A DNA stretch of 64,000 bases from positions 80,338,096-80,402,095 of the forward strand of contig CM065802.1 of NCBI GenBank assembly GCA_033398695.1. The letters run 5' to 3'. A model generated the notes under the pieces. It was not told the origin of the DNA. It worked only from the letters and a program-made list of their open reading frames with translations, and searched no databases. Shown piece by piece: positions 21,126 to 32,384 of this stretch. Each line of letters opens with the position of its first letter. Within the stretch, counting starts at the first letter, position 1. The DNA is from Orobanche coerulescens. Taxonomy: Eukaryota > Streptophyta > Magnoliopsida > Lamiales > Orobanchaceae. Position numbers and translations under genes: made by a program.

Positions 21126-22079
21126 CTAAAAACAACATCCCCAACAGGATCAGTTACACAAAACAACAATCCTCAAGAGTTGAACAATTACAATAATCAC
21201 AAGATTTAATTATGAAATCAAGTTTGAAAGAGGGGCATCATAGTACGCCCGAAGTGGGATGTGCAAGTACATAAGTAGCCGAGTGTTCGGAATCCCGCAT
21301 ATACACACGCACTTGGCCTAATTAGTCTCACGGAGGCACGTTATCATGTGCACGATCCAATGTATTGGATTACCCGTATAATACATGACCATCGTGTGCC
21401 CGACTAAAAATTCCACACATATACCACCTGGAAACGCAATACGATCCCGGAAGGTCACAAGAACAAAAGCCACCATGATGAATAATAATGAATCGAAACA
21501 CGACAAGGGCCACGAATGACTCACCGTGGTGAATTAATAACGCAATGAGTGATAGCTCAAATGAAATGATTGGGACCGTCGTTCCTCGTGAATTAAGTGA
21601 TTAGTTTGATAATTACAAGTCCCAACATGAATGATATACTATGAATGAATTATATGTATGAATGAACAATAATGAAAGGAATGATTATCCTTTTAAGTGA
21701 GTAAGAATTAACTTACCTTGAAATAGATAAAAAGGGTACGAACGACGAGGTACCAAGGTTGAAGGAAATGACAACTCCGAACCTAGAAAAGTTCATAATC
21801 AACTATCAATAACCCATCGATAGGAAAATAAGTTGGAATCCACCTGAAAATACTACCCACGATACATGTATTCCGGTGATAAAAACTCTAGATGGTGAAT
21901 CACACCCAATCATCCAACTACTCAACAATTCCGGAAATATACCAATAAATTCATAGGAAAAACATGTATCCAAGATAGATAATCCATACTCAACATATTC
22001 CAACACAATAGCAAGCTAACTCGAAGATATCGGAAGAAAACCCCCAAATCCCTAAATTCTAGGGCTAAACAAAGTTTAC
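21126..22079 (-). other. Predicted intron in G2 LTR leader
   Basis: On the minus strand the donor-like site reads ATG|GTAAAC at 22079 and the acceptor-like site reads TTTTTAG|G ending at 21126, giving 954 bases. The same pair is in the other G2 LTR (15125 to 14176). The sequence after the acceptor (a GATGATGG-containing block) resembles the one after the acceptors of G3 and the two solo LTRs. Splicing itself is inferred. Confidence 0.45.
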
Positions 22080-22260
22080 CATGATTTGGAGCGGTGGAGA
22101 GGATTAAACTTTGAATAATCCGAACTAGAAGCTTGAAGATGATGATAGATGATAGTAGCTCGAAAAGATCTTCACAAAACGTCCAGAAATCGCCCAAGGA
22201 AGGAGGAGAAGAGGAAAAATGACGAAATGGGGCTGAAGTGTCCTATCTATACCCAAGGCA

Positions 22261-22680
22261 GCTTAGCGCGCGCTAAAATCTGATGATAGCGTGCGCTAGC
22301 GGGTTCACCGGGTAGTCCAGTGAACTCTGCCTACCTCGTTAGCATGCGCTACGAATGCTGTAGCGTGCGCTAACGCCTCACTCTTAGCATACACTAACCG
22401 AGTATTGTGTGCGCTACCTGATAGTTGGTGTCCAGAATATTAGAGTCCAGAACCTACTGTCCTCCGTCTGCTCCAGCCTTATAGCGCGCTACTACGATGC
22501 CTTAGCGTAGCATGCACTATCTACTACTCATAGCGTGCGCTACGAATCCTCCATTTCAGTCCAGTACCTACTGGACTATCTGCCTCTACTACACTAGCAT
22601 GCGCTAATGTTAAACGATAGCGTGCGCTACCAGTACTCAATTAGCACGCACTATGAAGAGTATGTTGCGTGCGCTACACC
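22261..22680 (-). promoter_or_regulatory. G2 LTR palindrome array, copy 2
   Basis: About twelve TAGCGTGCGCTA variants lie in U3 next to the TATA-like box. Compared with the other G2 LTR several copies differ by single transitions, so the two arrays have decayed independently. Confidence 0.78.
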
Positions 22681-23027
22681 TCACACACAGACTACCAAAC
22701 ACAAGGATTATGATAATATTCTCGTCTCGATTCTCACACAGGTTTGAACGATGAATGATAACTTGGTACACTATTCAGAATACTCCGAGCGGTGAACACA
22801 ATGAATGAAAATGAATGATGAATGATTATTAACGAGGAAAAATTACTGAGTGACAATTACTGAATGATAATAAATGAATTCGCAACAGGGTACTACATCT
22901 TTCACACTCTCTCAACCTCTAGTAGCCTCTTCTTTTTCTATCACCTCCCTCTTTCTCTCTCTTTATCTTTCAATCAAATAAAGATATTTCGCTTGATCAT
23001 ACATCTTGTCTAAAAACCGAGAAGAAT

Positions 23028-23435
23028 TTGAGAGATGATTTACACAACACTCAGAATGAACTCAAACTTTATATCAGAAAATTCTCGTATGGAAACGATA
23101 AATTTGAGCAACTCTTATCTGTTCAAAGTTTTTCCCTTTCAAAACAAGGACTTGGATATAATTCTTTTTCAATAAAAAAGTCCTTAGATAAAACTTCGAA
23201 GAACTCAAAGAATTTAAAAACGGGAATCTCGTCTTGTCCAAAATGTTTGAAAAATTGACATACTGAAACTTTTTGTACGAGCTATAGAAGAACTATTAAG
23301 GTTAAACAAATATGGGTACCTAAAGGAACTATAGTTCCAAACAAAGTTTATATGTCTAACAAAACAGGACCCAAATTAGCTTGGGTGCCTATAAAACGGA
23401 AGAAAATTGTTTTTGTAGGTACAAGCAAGGACAAT
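23028..23435 (+). pseudogene. gag: C2 gag C-terminal remnant
   Basis: The open stretch 23028-23258 encodes a charged, coiled region (LKLYIRKFSYGNDKFEQLL) and ends in a half zinc knuckle, SCPKCLKN. The frame stops and then continues with KQIWVPKG and GPKLAWVPIKRKK, sequences that lie between nucleocapsid and protease in Sirevirus-type copia. The second half of the knuckle is disrupted. Confidence 0.7.
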
Positions 23436-23436
23436 A

Positions 23437-23835
23437 ATGCAATCAAATAAATATTACATTGATAGTGGATGTTCTAACCACATGAATGGAAACGAGCATC
23501 TTTTTACGGATCTCAAGAAGAAAGATCAAGGATGTGTCACATTTGGTGATAACAAAAAGGGTAAAATCAAAGGCACATGTAAAGTAGGTAAGAATTCTCT
23601 ACCAACTATAGAGAATGTCCTTTTTGTTGATGGCCTTTGTCATAATCTTCTCAGTGTTTTCCCAATTATGTGATGCTGGACTCTAATTAATTTTTGAAAT
23701 CACCCATTGCACTGCAATGAGAAAATATCAAATTGTTTTTATTGGACTAATATATGGTAATATTTATATTATTGATCTTCAAGATGAATCATCATTTAAT
23801 GAAAAATATTTAATCACATACGATGAAAACGCCAC
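23437..23835 (+). pseudogene. C2 protease
   Basis: The frame 23437-23673 holds YYIDSGCSNHMNG, the copia aspartic protease active site (Asp 9 of the open stretch), then VTFGDNKKGKIKG and NVLFVDGLCHNLLSV. After a frameshift the conserved region before integrase continues to about 23835. Confidence 0.85.
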
Positions 23836-24750
23836 TATTTGGCATTGAAAATTGGGACACTCCTCTTTACCGCTTATTTCAAAATTAGCCAGAAATGATA
23901 TTGTTCGTGGTCTACCAAAACTAAATTTCAGAAAAGACCACATTTGTGAATCCTGTATGAAAGGTAAACATGCAAGAGGCTCGTTTAAACCCAAAATGGA
24001 AATTCCCACTAGCTGTATTCTTGAATTAATTCATATAGATTTAATTGGACCATCTCGGCATGCTAGCTTGAATGGTAAATGTTTTACGATGGTGCTTGTT
24101 GATGATTTCTCATGATTTACTTGGGTAAATTTTTAGCAAATAAAAATGATGCTTTTAACGAATTTGTTAAGTGGTGTAAGCTTATTCAGAAGGAAAAAGA
24201 TTTGCCGATTATTGCCATCATAACCGATCATGGTGGAGAATTCGACTCAAATGATTTTGAAGATTGGTGTGATAAATATGGTATTGTGCACAATTTTTCA
24301 GCACCCCGAACACCCAAACAAAATGGAGTTTTCGAGGGGAAAAATCGCTCTCTAGAAGAAATGCGTCGAATAATGCTTAATGAGTACAGGTTACCAAAGT
24401 GTTTCTGGGCTGAAGCTGTCAATACAGCATGTTATGTGATAATTCGAGTTCATCTTCGAAGAAACAAGATGATGGCTCCATACAAAATATTCAAATGTAA
24501 AAAGCCTAATTTATCCCATTTTCATCCGTTTGGTTGTAAACTTTTTATTCACAACAATGGTAAGGATAATCTGGGTAAATTTGATTCAAAATCTGATATT
24601 GGTACTTCCTTAGATATTCACTTAATAGTAAAGCTTATCGTGTTTTTAACTGTTGAAGAGGCTCGGTCGAAGGGTCCATTCATATAAAATTCGATAATAC
24701 AACTTTACCCCTGAGAAAGGTTGTTTTTATGATGATGATGCAGGTATAAG
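23836..24750 (+). pseudogene. C2 GAG-pre-integrase and integrase
   Basis: It starts with WH-stop-KLGH, where a TGA at 23846-23848 replaces the usual Arg or Lys codon. It continues RGLPKLNF, ICESCMKGKHARGSFK and HIDLIGPSR (first catalytic Asp). A TGA at 24113-24115 interrupts the VDDFSRFTW motif at the Arg, as expected from CGA to TGA. From 24112 the frame carries ITDHGGEFDSNDFEDWC (second Asp), RTPKQNGVFEGKNRSLEEM (catalytic Glu) and CKLFIHNNGKDNLGKFD. The end is frameshifted. Confidence 0.87.
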
Positions 24751-24752
24751 AA

Positions 24753-25850
24753 GTGTCTGAAACATCAAATAAATTGGAGAAGCTTGACATCAACTTGGAA
24801 AAACATGAGGAAAATCCATATAACCTTCCTAAGGAATGGGCAATTGTAAAAGATCATCCTATGGAGCAAATCCTTGGTAAAATCAGTGAAGGTGTGCAAA
24901 CAAGGAGAAATGTGAATGATTGCTTGAATAATATTGCATTCATTTCTCTCATGGAACCAAAGAATATTGATGAAGCCATTAATGATGAAAATTGGGCGGT
25001 CGCTATGCAAAAGGAGCTCAATCAATTCGAAAGAAATAAAGTAATGGAATTGGTTCCGGTATCGGTAAGCAAAACTATCATCGGTACAAAATGGGTTCAT
25101 AAAGTAAAAACAGATGATAATGGTCTCCCAGTTAAAAATAAATCAAGATTGGTCGCTCAAGGATACAACCAAGAGAAAGGATTGTATTACGAAGAAACTT
25201 TCGCTCTTGTTGCCCATCTTGAGGCTATTCGACTGTTATGCACCTTTGCTTCGTATAAAAAGATCAAACTTCATCAAATGGATGTAAAAAGCGCATTTCT
25301 AAATGGTGTTATCCAGGAGGAGGTATATGTCAAGCAACCACCTGGATTTGAAGATTATGATCGCCCAGATCATGTTTACAAGCTCCATAAAGCTCTCTAT
25401 GGATTGAAACAAGCTCCGAGAGCATGGTATGAACATTTAAGCACTTTTCTTATTTCAAATGGGTATACTAGAGGTCACGTTGATAATACTCTATTTATTA
25501 AGAATTTTGGTAACAATGTGCTTATATGTCAAATATATATCGACGATATAGTATTTGGTGCTACTAACGATTCTATGTCCCAAGAGTTTTCAAATCTTAT
25601 GAAAAGGAGAATTCGAAATGCGCATGATGAGAGAGTTAAAATTCTTTCTCGGACTCCAAATTAATCAACTCGAAGAAGGAATATTCATTCATCAAACCAA
25701 GTACGTCAATGAGCTTCTAAAGAAATTTAAGATGGAACGCAAAGAAATCTCTACACCTATGTCTTCCACTCTTAAACTCGACAAGGATGAGAAAGATAAA
25801 TCTGTTGATCAAAAATAGTATCGAGGTATGATCGGCTCATTACTTACATA
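24753..25850 (+). pseudogene. C2 reverse transcriptase, one frameshift
   Basis: The 303-codon stretch (24753-25664) covers NWAVAMQKELNQFERN, IIGTKWVHKVKTDDNG, SRLVAQGYNQEKG, HQMDVKSAFLNG (catalytic Asp), LYGLKQAPRAWYEHL and the YIDDIVFGA catalytic box. A frameshift near 25610 moves coding to 25618-25818, with MRELKFFLGLQINQ and FIHQTKYVNELLKKF. A TAG at 25816 then interrupts the connection to RNase H. Confidence 0.92.
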
Positions 25851-25871
25851 ACTGCCTCTAGACCCGATATT

Positions 25872-26440
25872 ATGTTTGCTACATGTCACTGTGCTAGATT
25901 CCAATCTAATCCCAAGGAATCTCATCTTATAGCTTGCAAACGCATTTTTCGGTATTTAAAAGTTACTACTGGTTTAGGACTTTGGTATCCATCAAGCATT
26001 GATTTCGAACTTTTTACATATAGTGATGCTGATTTTGATGGATGTAAAATTGATAGAAAAAGTACTAGTGGAACATGTCATTTCATGGGTTCATGTTTAA
26101 TTTCATGAGGGAGTAAGAAACAGACTAGCGTGGCTACTTCCACAGCTGAAGCAGAATATGTGGCTGCGGGAAGTGCATGTGCATAAGTTATGTGGATCAA
26201 AAACCAATTACAAGATTATGGCATTTCTCTTAAAAATACTCCCCCATTTTGTACAGTAGGACAAAACATATTGAAATTCGTCACCATTTTATTCGTGATC
26301 ATGTCAAAAATGGGAATGTTCATCTCCAATTTGAAGGGACTAATGAACAATTGGCAGACATTTTTACAAAACCATTACCCGGAGAATCATTTAATTTTAT
26401 TAGACTAAATTTGGGAATGGGACATATTGATCATCTTTAA
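25872..26440 (+). pseudogene. C2 RNase H with premature stops
   Basis: The stretch contains FRYLKVTTGLGLWYPS, YSDADFDGCKIDRKSTSGTC and the TSVATSTAEAEYVAA box. It is cut by TGA at 26106-26108 (where Trp of SWGSKKQ is expected) and TAA at 26184-26186 (where Gln is expected). The C-terminal IRHHFIRDHVKNGNVHLQF and LADIFTKPLPGESF lie in another frame up to the stop near 26438. Confidence 0.88.
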
Positions 26441-26627
26441 AAATTTGCATCATACATGTATCAAAAGTAATACCCGTACTTTTTATTGATTGATTGACCT
26501 TGCCGTTCTTCCTCTTTTGTCGCTCTGTAAACACTTTGAGATGTTGTCGATGTTGACTTAGAGTTTCGTACCTTGTTTGGATCATGATCGTGTTGTTTGG
26601 ACCTTTCGGCAGTGTTCTGGGTCAGGG

Positions 26628-27125
26628 AGATAGCGCATGCTAGGCTTAGGCTAAAGCACAATATTTCTACTTGAGTAGCGCACGCTAGCTTTGAGCCTTA
26701 GCACACACTAGAGTTCGGAGCATGGCAGAGGCAGTAGCTAATTCTGCCCTCTGGACTAGCAGTTAGCGCACGCTAGGAGTTCGCTAGCGCATGCTATTCG
26801 TGTTCAGTAGCGTGTGCTAACATCATCCGTAGTGTACGCTAACGAGCTGTGTCGGCAGAGGCAGTGAGGTATTCATACTTTCTGGACTATCAGGTAACGT
26901 ACGCTAGGCAGCGGCTAGCGCACGCTATAAGTGTTGCGTATCGTGGGCTAGTGCCCAATAGTAACGCACGCTAGCGGAGTGGGACAGTGAACTGGGACTT
27001 TGGCAGGACACCAGTTAGCCCACGCTAAGGCTTGGTAGCGCGCGCTAACGTCGCAGGTCAGTAGCCACTGGACTACCGGTGACATCGTTAGCGCACGCTA
27101 ATCTTGAAGCTTAGCGCACGCTAAG
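26628..27125 (+). promoter_or_regulatory. G3 5' LTR palindrome array
   Basis: About sixteen TAGCGCACGCTA-type 12-mers, including transition-decayed forms, end a few bases before the TATA box. The same array, partly retained, is in the 3' LTR (55405-55752). Confidence 0.78.
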
Positions 27126-27314
27126 CAAACGTAGTATATAAGGGTAGTCAACCCCTGCACTTGTCATTTCACATCTTTTTCACTCTTTGTGACGGGAGAG
27201 ATCGATATTAGGCGATTTGGGGCGATTTGAGGTGGTCCTTATTCAACAATCATCATCGTTGGTTGGATAACAAAGATTACACCATCTAATCCATTTCCAT
27301 CTTCCAAAATCAAG

Positions 27315-28080
27315 GTAAAATCCTTAGAACCCTAGTTTTGAGAATTTTTGGGGATTTTCTTAGATTCATCCGATTTATCCATTTTGGAGCTTGCGGTCTT
27401 TGAGATTATGATGTATCTACCCTGTACCCATGTTTCCCCTACAATTATATGGATTGTTTTGTACCTTGTTCGGACTTGAGAGGCTTTGGGTGATTTTCCA
27501 ACCTCTAGATGTTTACCCTTGTAGTTTCGTGAATCGTAGGCAGGTTTTGGGAGTTTCTTCGTGTGATTTGAGTATGGATTATTGATTATCGTATTCCTTG
27601 CAAATTGTTTAGGTGCCGGAAGTGCGTTCCTGTACCTACCGAATTTATACTCTTTTTCTTCCGATTTCTCGATGTCTCAAAGGAAAGTATATGTTTGTGA
27701 TTGTACGTTCTCGACTTTGAAAATAAGATATATGAATTGTATGATGGTTTATATCCACTCTGGGATGGGCCGACGGGTACTCTGAGGGTTTTGTAGCCTC
27801 TGGTGCAGTTCCCCGGATATTTTGGGTTAACCACTCTGGGACGGACCGACGGGTCCTCTGAGCGTTCTGTAGCCTCTGGTGCGGTTCCACGGTTAATCAT
27901 GTATGTATTGAATGTGATGCTATGAGATTTAGTTATTCCGAAATACTAGTCTTGGGTTGATGAGATGATGATTACATTTACTTTATTGCCGAGGAGTATT
28001 GTGTTTCATATTCGATATACTTATACTAGCTATTCGACGGCTAACCCCTTTATAGGGGAAATACCTTTCATCTATTTCAG
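27315..28080 (+). other. Predicted intron in G3 LTR leader
   Basis: CAAG|GTAAAA at 27315 and CTATTTCAG|G ending at 28080 bound 766 bases. The acceptor is preceded by ctaaccccttt...aggggaaa, a small hairpin-like block also present near the equivalent place in G1 and in the 32203 solo LTR. Splicing is inferred from the conserved signals only. Confidence 0.45.
27755..27893 (+). repeat. 76-bp tandem duplication in G3 LTR
   Basis: Two adjacent copies start ccactctggga at 27755 and 27831, each with a ccgacgggt core and gtagcctctggtgc. The G1 and 32203 LTRs have related duplications at this point. Confidence 0.8.
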
Positions 28081-28457
28081 GATCCAGGAGAGCGGATAGG
28101 CAGGTACCGAGTCGGCATGAAGATGATGGGCAAGTGTGATGTTGTGTCTTGTCTCTGGTTATGTTTTGTATTTCCTCCATTCAGTGTTGTTGTACTCGAA
28201 TAGTTTTTGAATACTCAAGTACTGTTTTCGATTTTCTTGATGTTTCGGCCTGTGTTTTCGTGGTATTGATTTGTAATGTATTGTATTCAGGTGTATTGGA
28301 TATGGTTTTGAATACCATTTTTATTGTATTCCATTTCATTGTACTTGGACCTTCTCGGTCAAAGTTCATAGTTCCGCGTATAATAGCCTTGTGGGTCCCA
28401 CGGCGGGGCTCACGGCGCTGTAATATACCCTGAATAACTTAGGGATGTTACAGAATA

Positions 28458-28469
28458 TGGTATCATAGC
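28458..28469 (+). other. G3 primer binding site
   Basis: The sequence tggtatcatagc lies five bases after the LTR end and matches the tRNA-Met primer site with two changes. Confidence 0.78.
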
Positions 28470-28651
28470 TTAGGTTTATAGATATCTAGGTTGTCGGTCT
28501 TTTGGGTCGATTGAGTAATCGTTTGTGAATAGTATCACTACTTTGCCATCATCACGGTGCGACCGGTACTAGTAAGACCTCTTACTCTCCTAGTGTTTCC
28601 TTAATCGCTTTACTTTTGAATTGCACTTACGTGCTTTGTGTATCCTTCAGA

Positions 28652-29925
28652 ATGTCTGCTGATAGGGGACAGAGACGAGGCCGTGGTCGTGGACGCGTAC
28701 GAGGAGGTGGCGCGGCCATTTCCCTCAGTTCCGTTGCGGGGTCGACCACCCCTAATTTATCTAAATCAGTGCATCCTGATACCGAGGGTCAACACAACTA
28801 GTCGACCGGCCAAGGGTATAATGCGGATATTGGAGTTACGAATGTCCTTCAACAATTGGCTAACCAGATGACTATCCTAGCCCAAGCCGTTCAGTTGAAC
28901 AATCCGAACCCGACATCGGATGCCTTGCTTCAGAATGTGATCCGTATGAATCCTCCACAGTTCAGCAGTGCTATAGACCCGATGGGTTGGGAGAATTGAT
29001 TAGCGGAGTTAGACAAAGTGTTTGAAGCGGTTGATTGTCCGGAAGTGAGGAAGGTACCGATTGCTCAGTACTTCTTTACTAAGGAAGCCGCGAATTGGTG
29101 CAAGGTTATCAAACCACAGGATCATGCTACTTCATGGGGAGAATTTAATGAGATACTGGAGGCTGAGTTTTGTCCTTGGCCAGTACAAGAAGGCAGAATC
29201 CGAGACTTTTCCAGGCTAAGTCGTAGGACATTCCAGTCTCGCAGGCGATAGTGGAGTACAACCAACAGCTGATCCACGTGAAGAATCAACTGCGGGATGA
29301 GCGTGACAAGATCCGTTACTTTGATATGTGGATGAATATGGATTTACGGCGTTACATGGCCGGGTTTGCTTGCACTACCTTGAAGGAATACCAAGATCGA
29401 GCTTTGGCATACGACATGTTAAGTCCCAACAATGATACCACAGAAGAATCGAAGAAGCAGAAGATCGTTGGTAACTTTTCTAGTTCTAAAGGTGGCAACT
29501 TCCAGAGACCTCAGACGACTAACCGTTCTGTCGGGCAGTCGTCCCGTTCTGCTAGAGGGAAGAAGAATTTTTATTATGCTCCGGGCACCTCAACTCGCCC
29601 GGTAACCTGTTTTAATTGTGGTCGTCCCGGCCACATCAATATGGAGTGCAATTTCCCGCCTCTGAAGTGTCACACTTGTGGACAGATGGGGCATAGGGCA
29701 GCTTATTGCCCCGAACAGGATCAGACTTTGGATACCCAGGCTTTGGCTCCAGTGTCTTTAGATCAGAGTTTGAATCAGCGGCAACTAGTTGGACAGTCAC
29801 AACAGAGTTTTGGCAGAGGTCGGGGACGGAGTCAGAACATTAGAGGGGGAGATTCTAGCATCGGTTCGGCACACCCACGAGTCTATGAGATGCGTCGAGC
29901 AGACAAACCCGATGCGGTGATGGCC
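28652..29925 (+). pseudogene. gag: G3 gag with two intact zinc knuckles, several stops
   Basis: The ATG at 28652 starts MSADRGQRRGRGRGRVRGGG, an Arg-Gly tail. A stop near 28799, then a TGA at about 28997 where Trp is expected (GWENW), and a frameshift near 29245 break the capsid part, which includes YFFTKEAANWCKVI. The long open part 29251-30096 contains the two CCHC knuckles CFNCGRPGHINMEC and CHTCGQMGHRAAYC, near residues 127-160 of that stretch. It then runs on without a stop into the protease, so gag and pol were one frame. Confidence 0.87.
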
Positions 29926-30324
29926 TCAGGTACCATTCATATCTTATCTCATCCAGTTTGTGTACTTTTTGATTCGGGTGCTACACATTCTTTCATCTCC
30001 TTGGAGTGTGTACGCCGTTTGAATATAACTTGTATGACTGCTTGCGATCCTTTCGTTGTGAAACTACCTAGCGGGGACAAAATCATGGGGAATTAGGAGA
30101 TTAGTGATTTTCTGGTGAATATAGCCGGTATGGATTGGTTGTCAAACTTGATTGTGGTTGATATGGAAGGCGAGGATGTGATCCTCGACGAGGATCGGCT
30201 TGACAGTCACCAAGCGATTATAAATTATCGTACTAAGGTCATCACTATGATGACTAAAGATGGTTCCGAGTACTCTTTATGGGATGTAAAACGGGCTAAC
30301 CTAAGTTTCTTATCAGCGCCATGA
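29926..30324 (+). pseudogene. G3 protease
   Basis: The active-site region [18 protein letters not shown] is in the same open stretch as the gag C-terminus. After KLPSGDKIMGN a TAG (30094-30096) interrupts, and the second half ([20 protein letters not shown]) follows in 30115-30324. Confidence 0.87.
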
Positions 30325-31277
30325 AGATCGTAAAACTTTTGAATAAAGGTTCCACGGGCTATTGGTGTTATGCTTTGAACACGGAAGGGAATGAAGTCGA
30401 TTTTTCTTTGATTTCAGTTGTTAATGAATATCCTGACATTTTTCCGGACGACCTTCCGGGATTGCCGCCGAATCGAGAAATAGAATTTTCTGTGGACTTA
30501 GAGCCTGACGCGGCTCCGATTTCTAAGGCACCTTATCGGATGGCACCTTCCGAGATGTAGGAATGGAATAATCAGCTGGGAGAACTTTTGGATAAAGGGT
30601 ACATCAGACCGAGCACTTCGCCTTGGGGCACGCCTGTCCTTTTTCTGAGAAAGAAAGATGGTTTATGTATTGATTATCATGAACTAAACAAAGTGACCAT
30701 CAAGAACAAGTATCCTTTGCCTCGTACAGATGATTTATTTGATCAGTTGCAGAGAGCTGCAGTATTCTCAAAAATTGATTTGAGATCAGGGTACTATCAG
30801 CTCCGGGTGAAAGAGTCCGACGTTCCGAAGACTGCGTTTCGGACAAGGTACGGACATTATGAATTCGTGGTCATGCCTTTTGGATTGACTAATGCACCAG
30901 CAGTATTCATGCAACTAATGAACAAGATATTCATCGAATAGCTGGAAAGATGTGTGGTCGTCTTTATTGACGACATCTTGATTTATTCTCGGGATAAGGA
31001 GGAACATGCCCTGCTCTTGCGTTTGATACTAGATGTTTAGCACCTCTATGCAAAATTCTCGAAATGTGAGTTCTGGTTGTAAGAGGTTATGTTTCTCGGC
31101 CTTGTGATTTCGGCCGAAGGGGTTCGTGTAGACCCGCACAAGATTGAGCCAGTGCTAGATTGGGCACCGCCTAAAAGTGTTAAAGAAGTTCGTAGCTTTT
31201 TGGGTCTTGCTGGGTATTACCGTCGGTTTGTCGAGGGGTTTTCAAAACTCGCTCGGACACTTACGAAATTACTCTAG
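30321..31277 (+). pseudogene. G3 reverse transcriptase with several stops
   Basis: The linker ([23 protein letters not shown]) ends at a TAG near 30558. RT follows with [46 protein letters not shown] and [16 protein letters not shown]. Another TAG at 30939 precedes FIDDILIYS, and the connection ([30 protein letters not shown]) closes it at a TAG near 31275. Confidence 0.9.
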
Positions 31278-31627
31278 AAGACAGAAAAGCTTGTTTGGAT
31301 GGCTGAGAGACAGGAGAGCTTCGATGAGATGAAGAGACGTTTGACCTCTGCGCCGATTTTAGCTTTCCCACAGGGTAATGAAGGATTTGTAGTTTATAGC
31401 AACGCTTCAGGACAAGGGCTTGGATGTGTGCTTATGCAGCATGATAAGACGATAGCTTTTGCATCACGATAGTTGAAGCCGTATCAGATGAACTATTCTA
31501 CTCACGATTTGGAATTTGCCGCAATTGTCTTCGCACTTAAGGTTTGGCGGCATTATTTGTATGGCTCCCCGTGTCGAATTTATACCGATCATAAGAGTTT
31601 AAAGTATATTTTCATTCAGAATGAGCT
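31278..31627 (+). pseudogene. G3 RNase H, left part; cut by G4
   Basis: It contains [17 protein letters not shown], in which the first catalytic Asp of YSDAS is replaced by Asn. A TAG (near 31470) follows ASR where Gln is expected, then [20 protein letters not shown] and [15 protein letters not shown]. Coding stops at 31627 with the target site gagct. It resumes at 53537. Confidence 0.9.
31623..31627. other. Left target-site duplicate of G4 (gagct)
   Basis: The five bases before the G4 LTR are gagct, identical to 53537-53541 after the far LTR. This proves the outer ends of G4 are true insertion ends. Confidence 0.9.
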
Positions 31628-32384
31628 TGTAACGCCCCCAAAATATGTTGGGACACTACAGTGCTGTGAATCCCGTGTGGGACCCACAAGGCAAGTTTTC
31701 TAAAAGAGTTTAAAAATTCGGCAGAAATAATTTGCGGAAGGTAGCCCCATGATAGTGTAAGTACGAACGAAATACTTTAAAGAAAAGCAAGTCCGCATAC
31801 GCGGTTATTACATAACGTGGAATGTTTTCGGAATTCAATGTAAGAAATAGAATAACAAGGCTTCTCCCCAACACTGCTCAAGCCTGACCGGAACCTTCGG
31901 GAATGTCCTGCACATATTCAACAAATTTGCCTGACACGACGAATCGTGCCAGCCAACCCAGGTCAGACAATACATACAAAATTCATCAATAGAATCAAAT
32001 GAATCCACAATACAATGTTATTACTTGGAAAGGCAATATATTACAAAATACTCAACATTTATCTCATCTTTCAGCACATAAACTCCCAAGGTCGCAATCA
32101 AGGGTCACGGAAGCATCTACACAGGAATACTCCGGACGTGGGTACCATTCAGGTTTTATCCCGCAACAGAGTTCTGTATGGTATATCAACATATAAACTC
32201 CCTGTAATACCCGTACTTTTTGTAAATTTTCTACTTTGGTGCTTTTGTAATCTTGACACTCGTTGTAAGTGTTTGGTAAGTTTATATTGATCTCGGAACT
32301 CATGTCATTTGGATTTACCCTTTTCTTGTTCGGATCATTGCTGTTTTTGGATCCTTGATGTGATTATACCACCTTCGTGTGAAG

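Larger units (their letters stand above)
12737..22897 (-). mobile_element. Ty3/gypsy chromovirus G2, tandem LTR-internal-LTR-partial internal
   Basis: Read on the minus strand the order is LTR (22897-20770), primer site, gag, protease, RT, RNase H, integrase with chromodomain, polypurine tract, LTR (15960-13841), then a second primer-site remnant and the gag 5' end (13840-12737), which stops at the fusion with G1. An extra internal segment beyond the 3' LTR is the mark of a tandem array formed by unequal recombination between LTRs. Pol is broken in many places. No target duplication can be read because one end is lost. Confidence 0.88.
20770..22897 (-). repeat. G2 LTR (outer/5' copy)
   Basis: On the plus strand it starts tgtaacacccc and ends tactaca (TG...CA), 2128 bp. 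On the minus strand its U3 start and the leader after its TATA box resemble those of the solo LTR at 49637-52835, so the two families are related. It includes the palindrome array, donor-like (22079) and acceptor-like (21127) sites. Confidence 0.88.
22898..26465 (+). mobile_element. Sirevirus-like copia element C2, left part (gag end to RNase H)
   Basis: The order protease, integrase, RT, RNase H defines copia. Phrases such as QIWVPKG, GPKLAWVP and the knuckle-proximal region fit the Sirevirus lineage. The 5' LTR, primer site and most of gag are absent: the element starts abruptly next to the G2 LTR at 22898. It is interrupted after the pol stop by G3 at 26466, and a likely continuation lies at 55795-57769. 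Confidence 0.82.
26466..28452 (+). repeat. G3 5' LTR
   Basis: It begins (A)GTAATACCCG, where the first T of TG has changed, and ends TGTTACA, 1987 bp. It is identified by the matching TGTAATACCCG start at 55242. It contains the palindrome array, a TATA box (tatataagg near 27133), a donor-like site at 27315, a 76-bp duplicated unit at 27755-27893 and an acceptor-like site at 28080. Confidence 0.88.
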
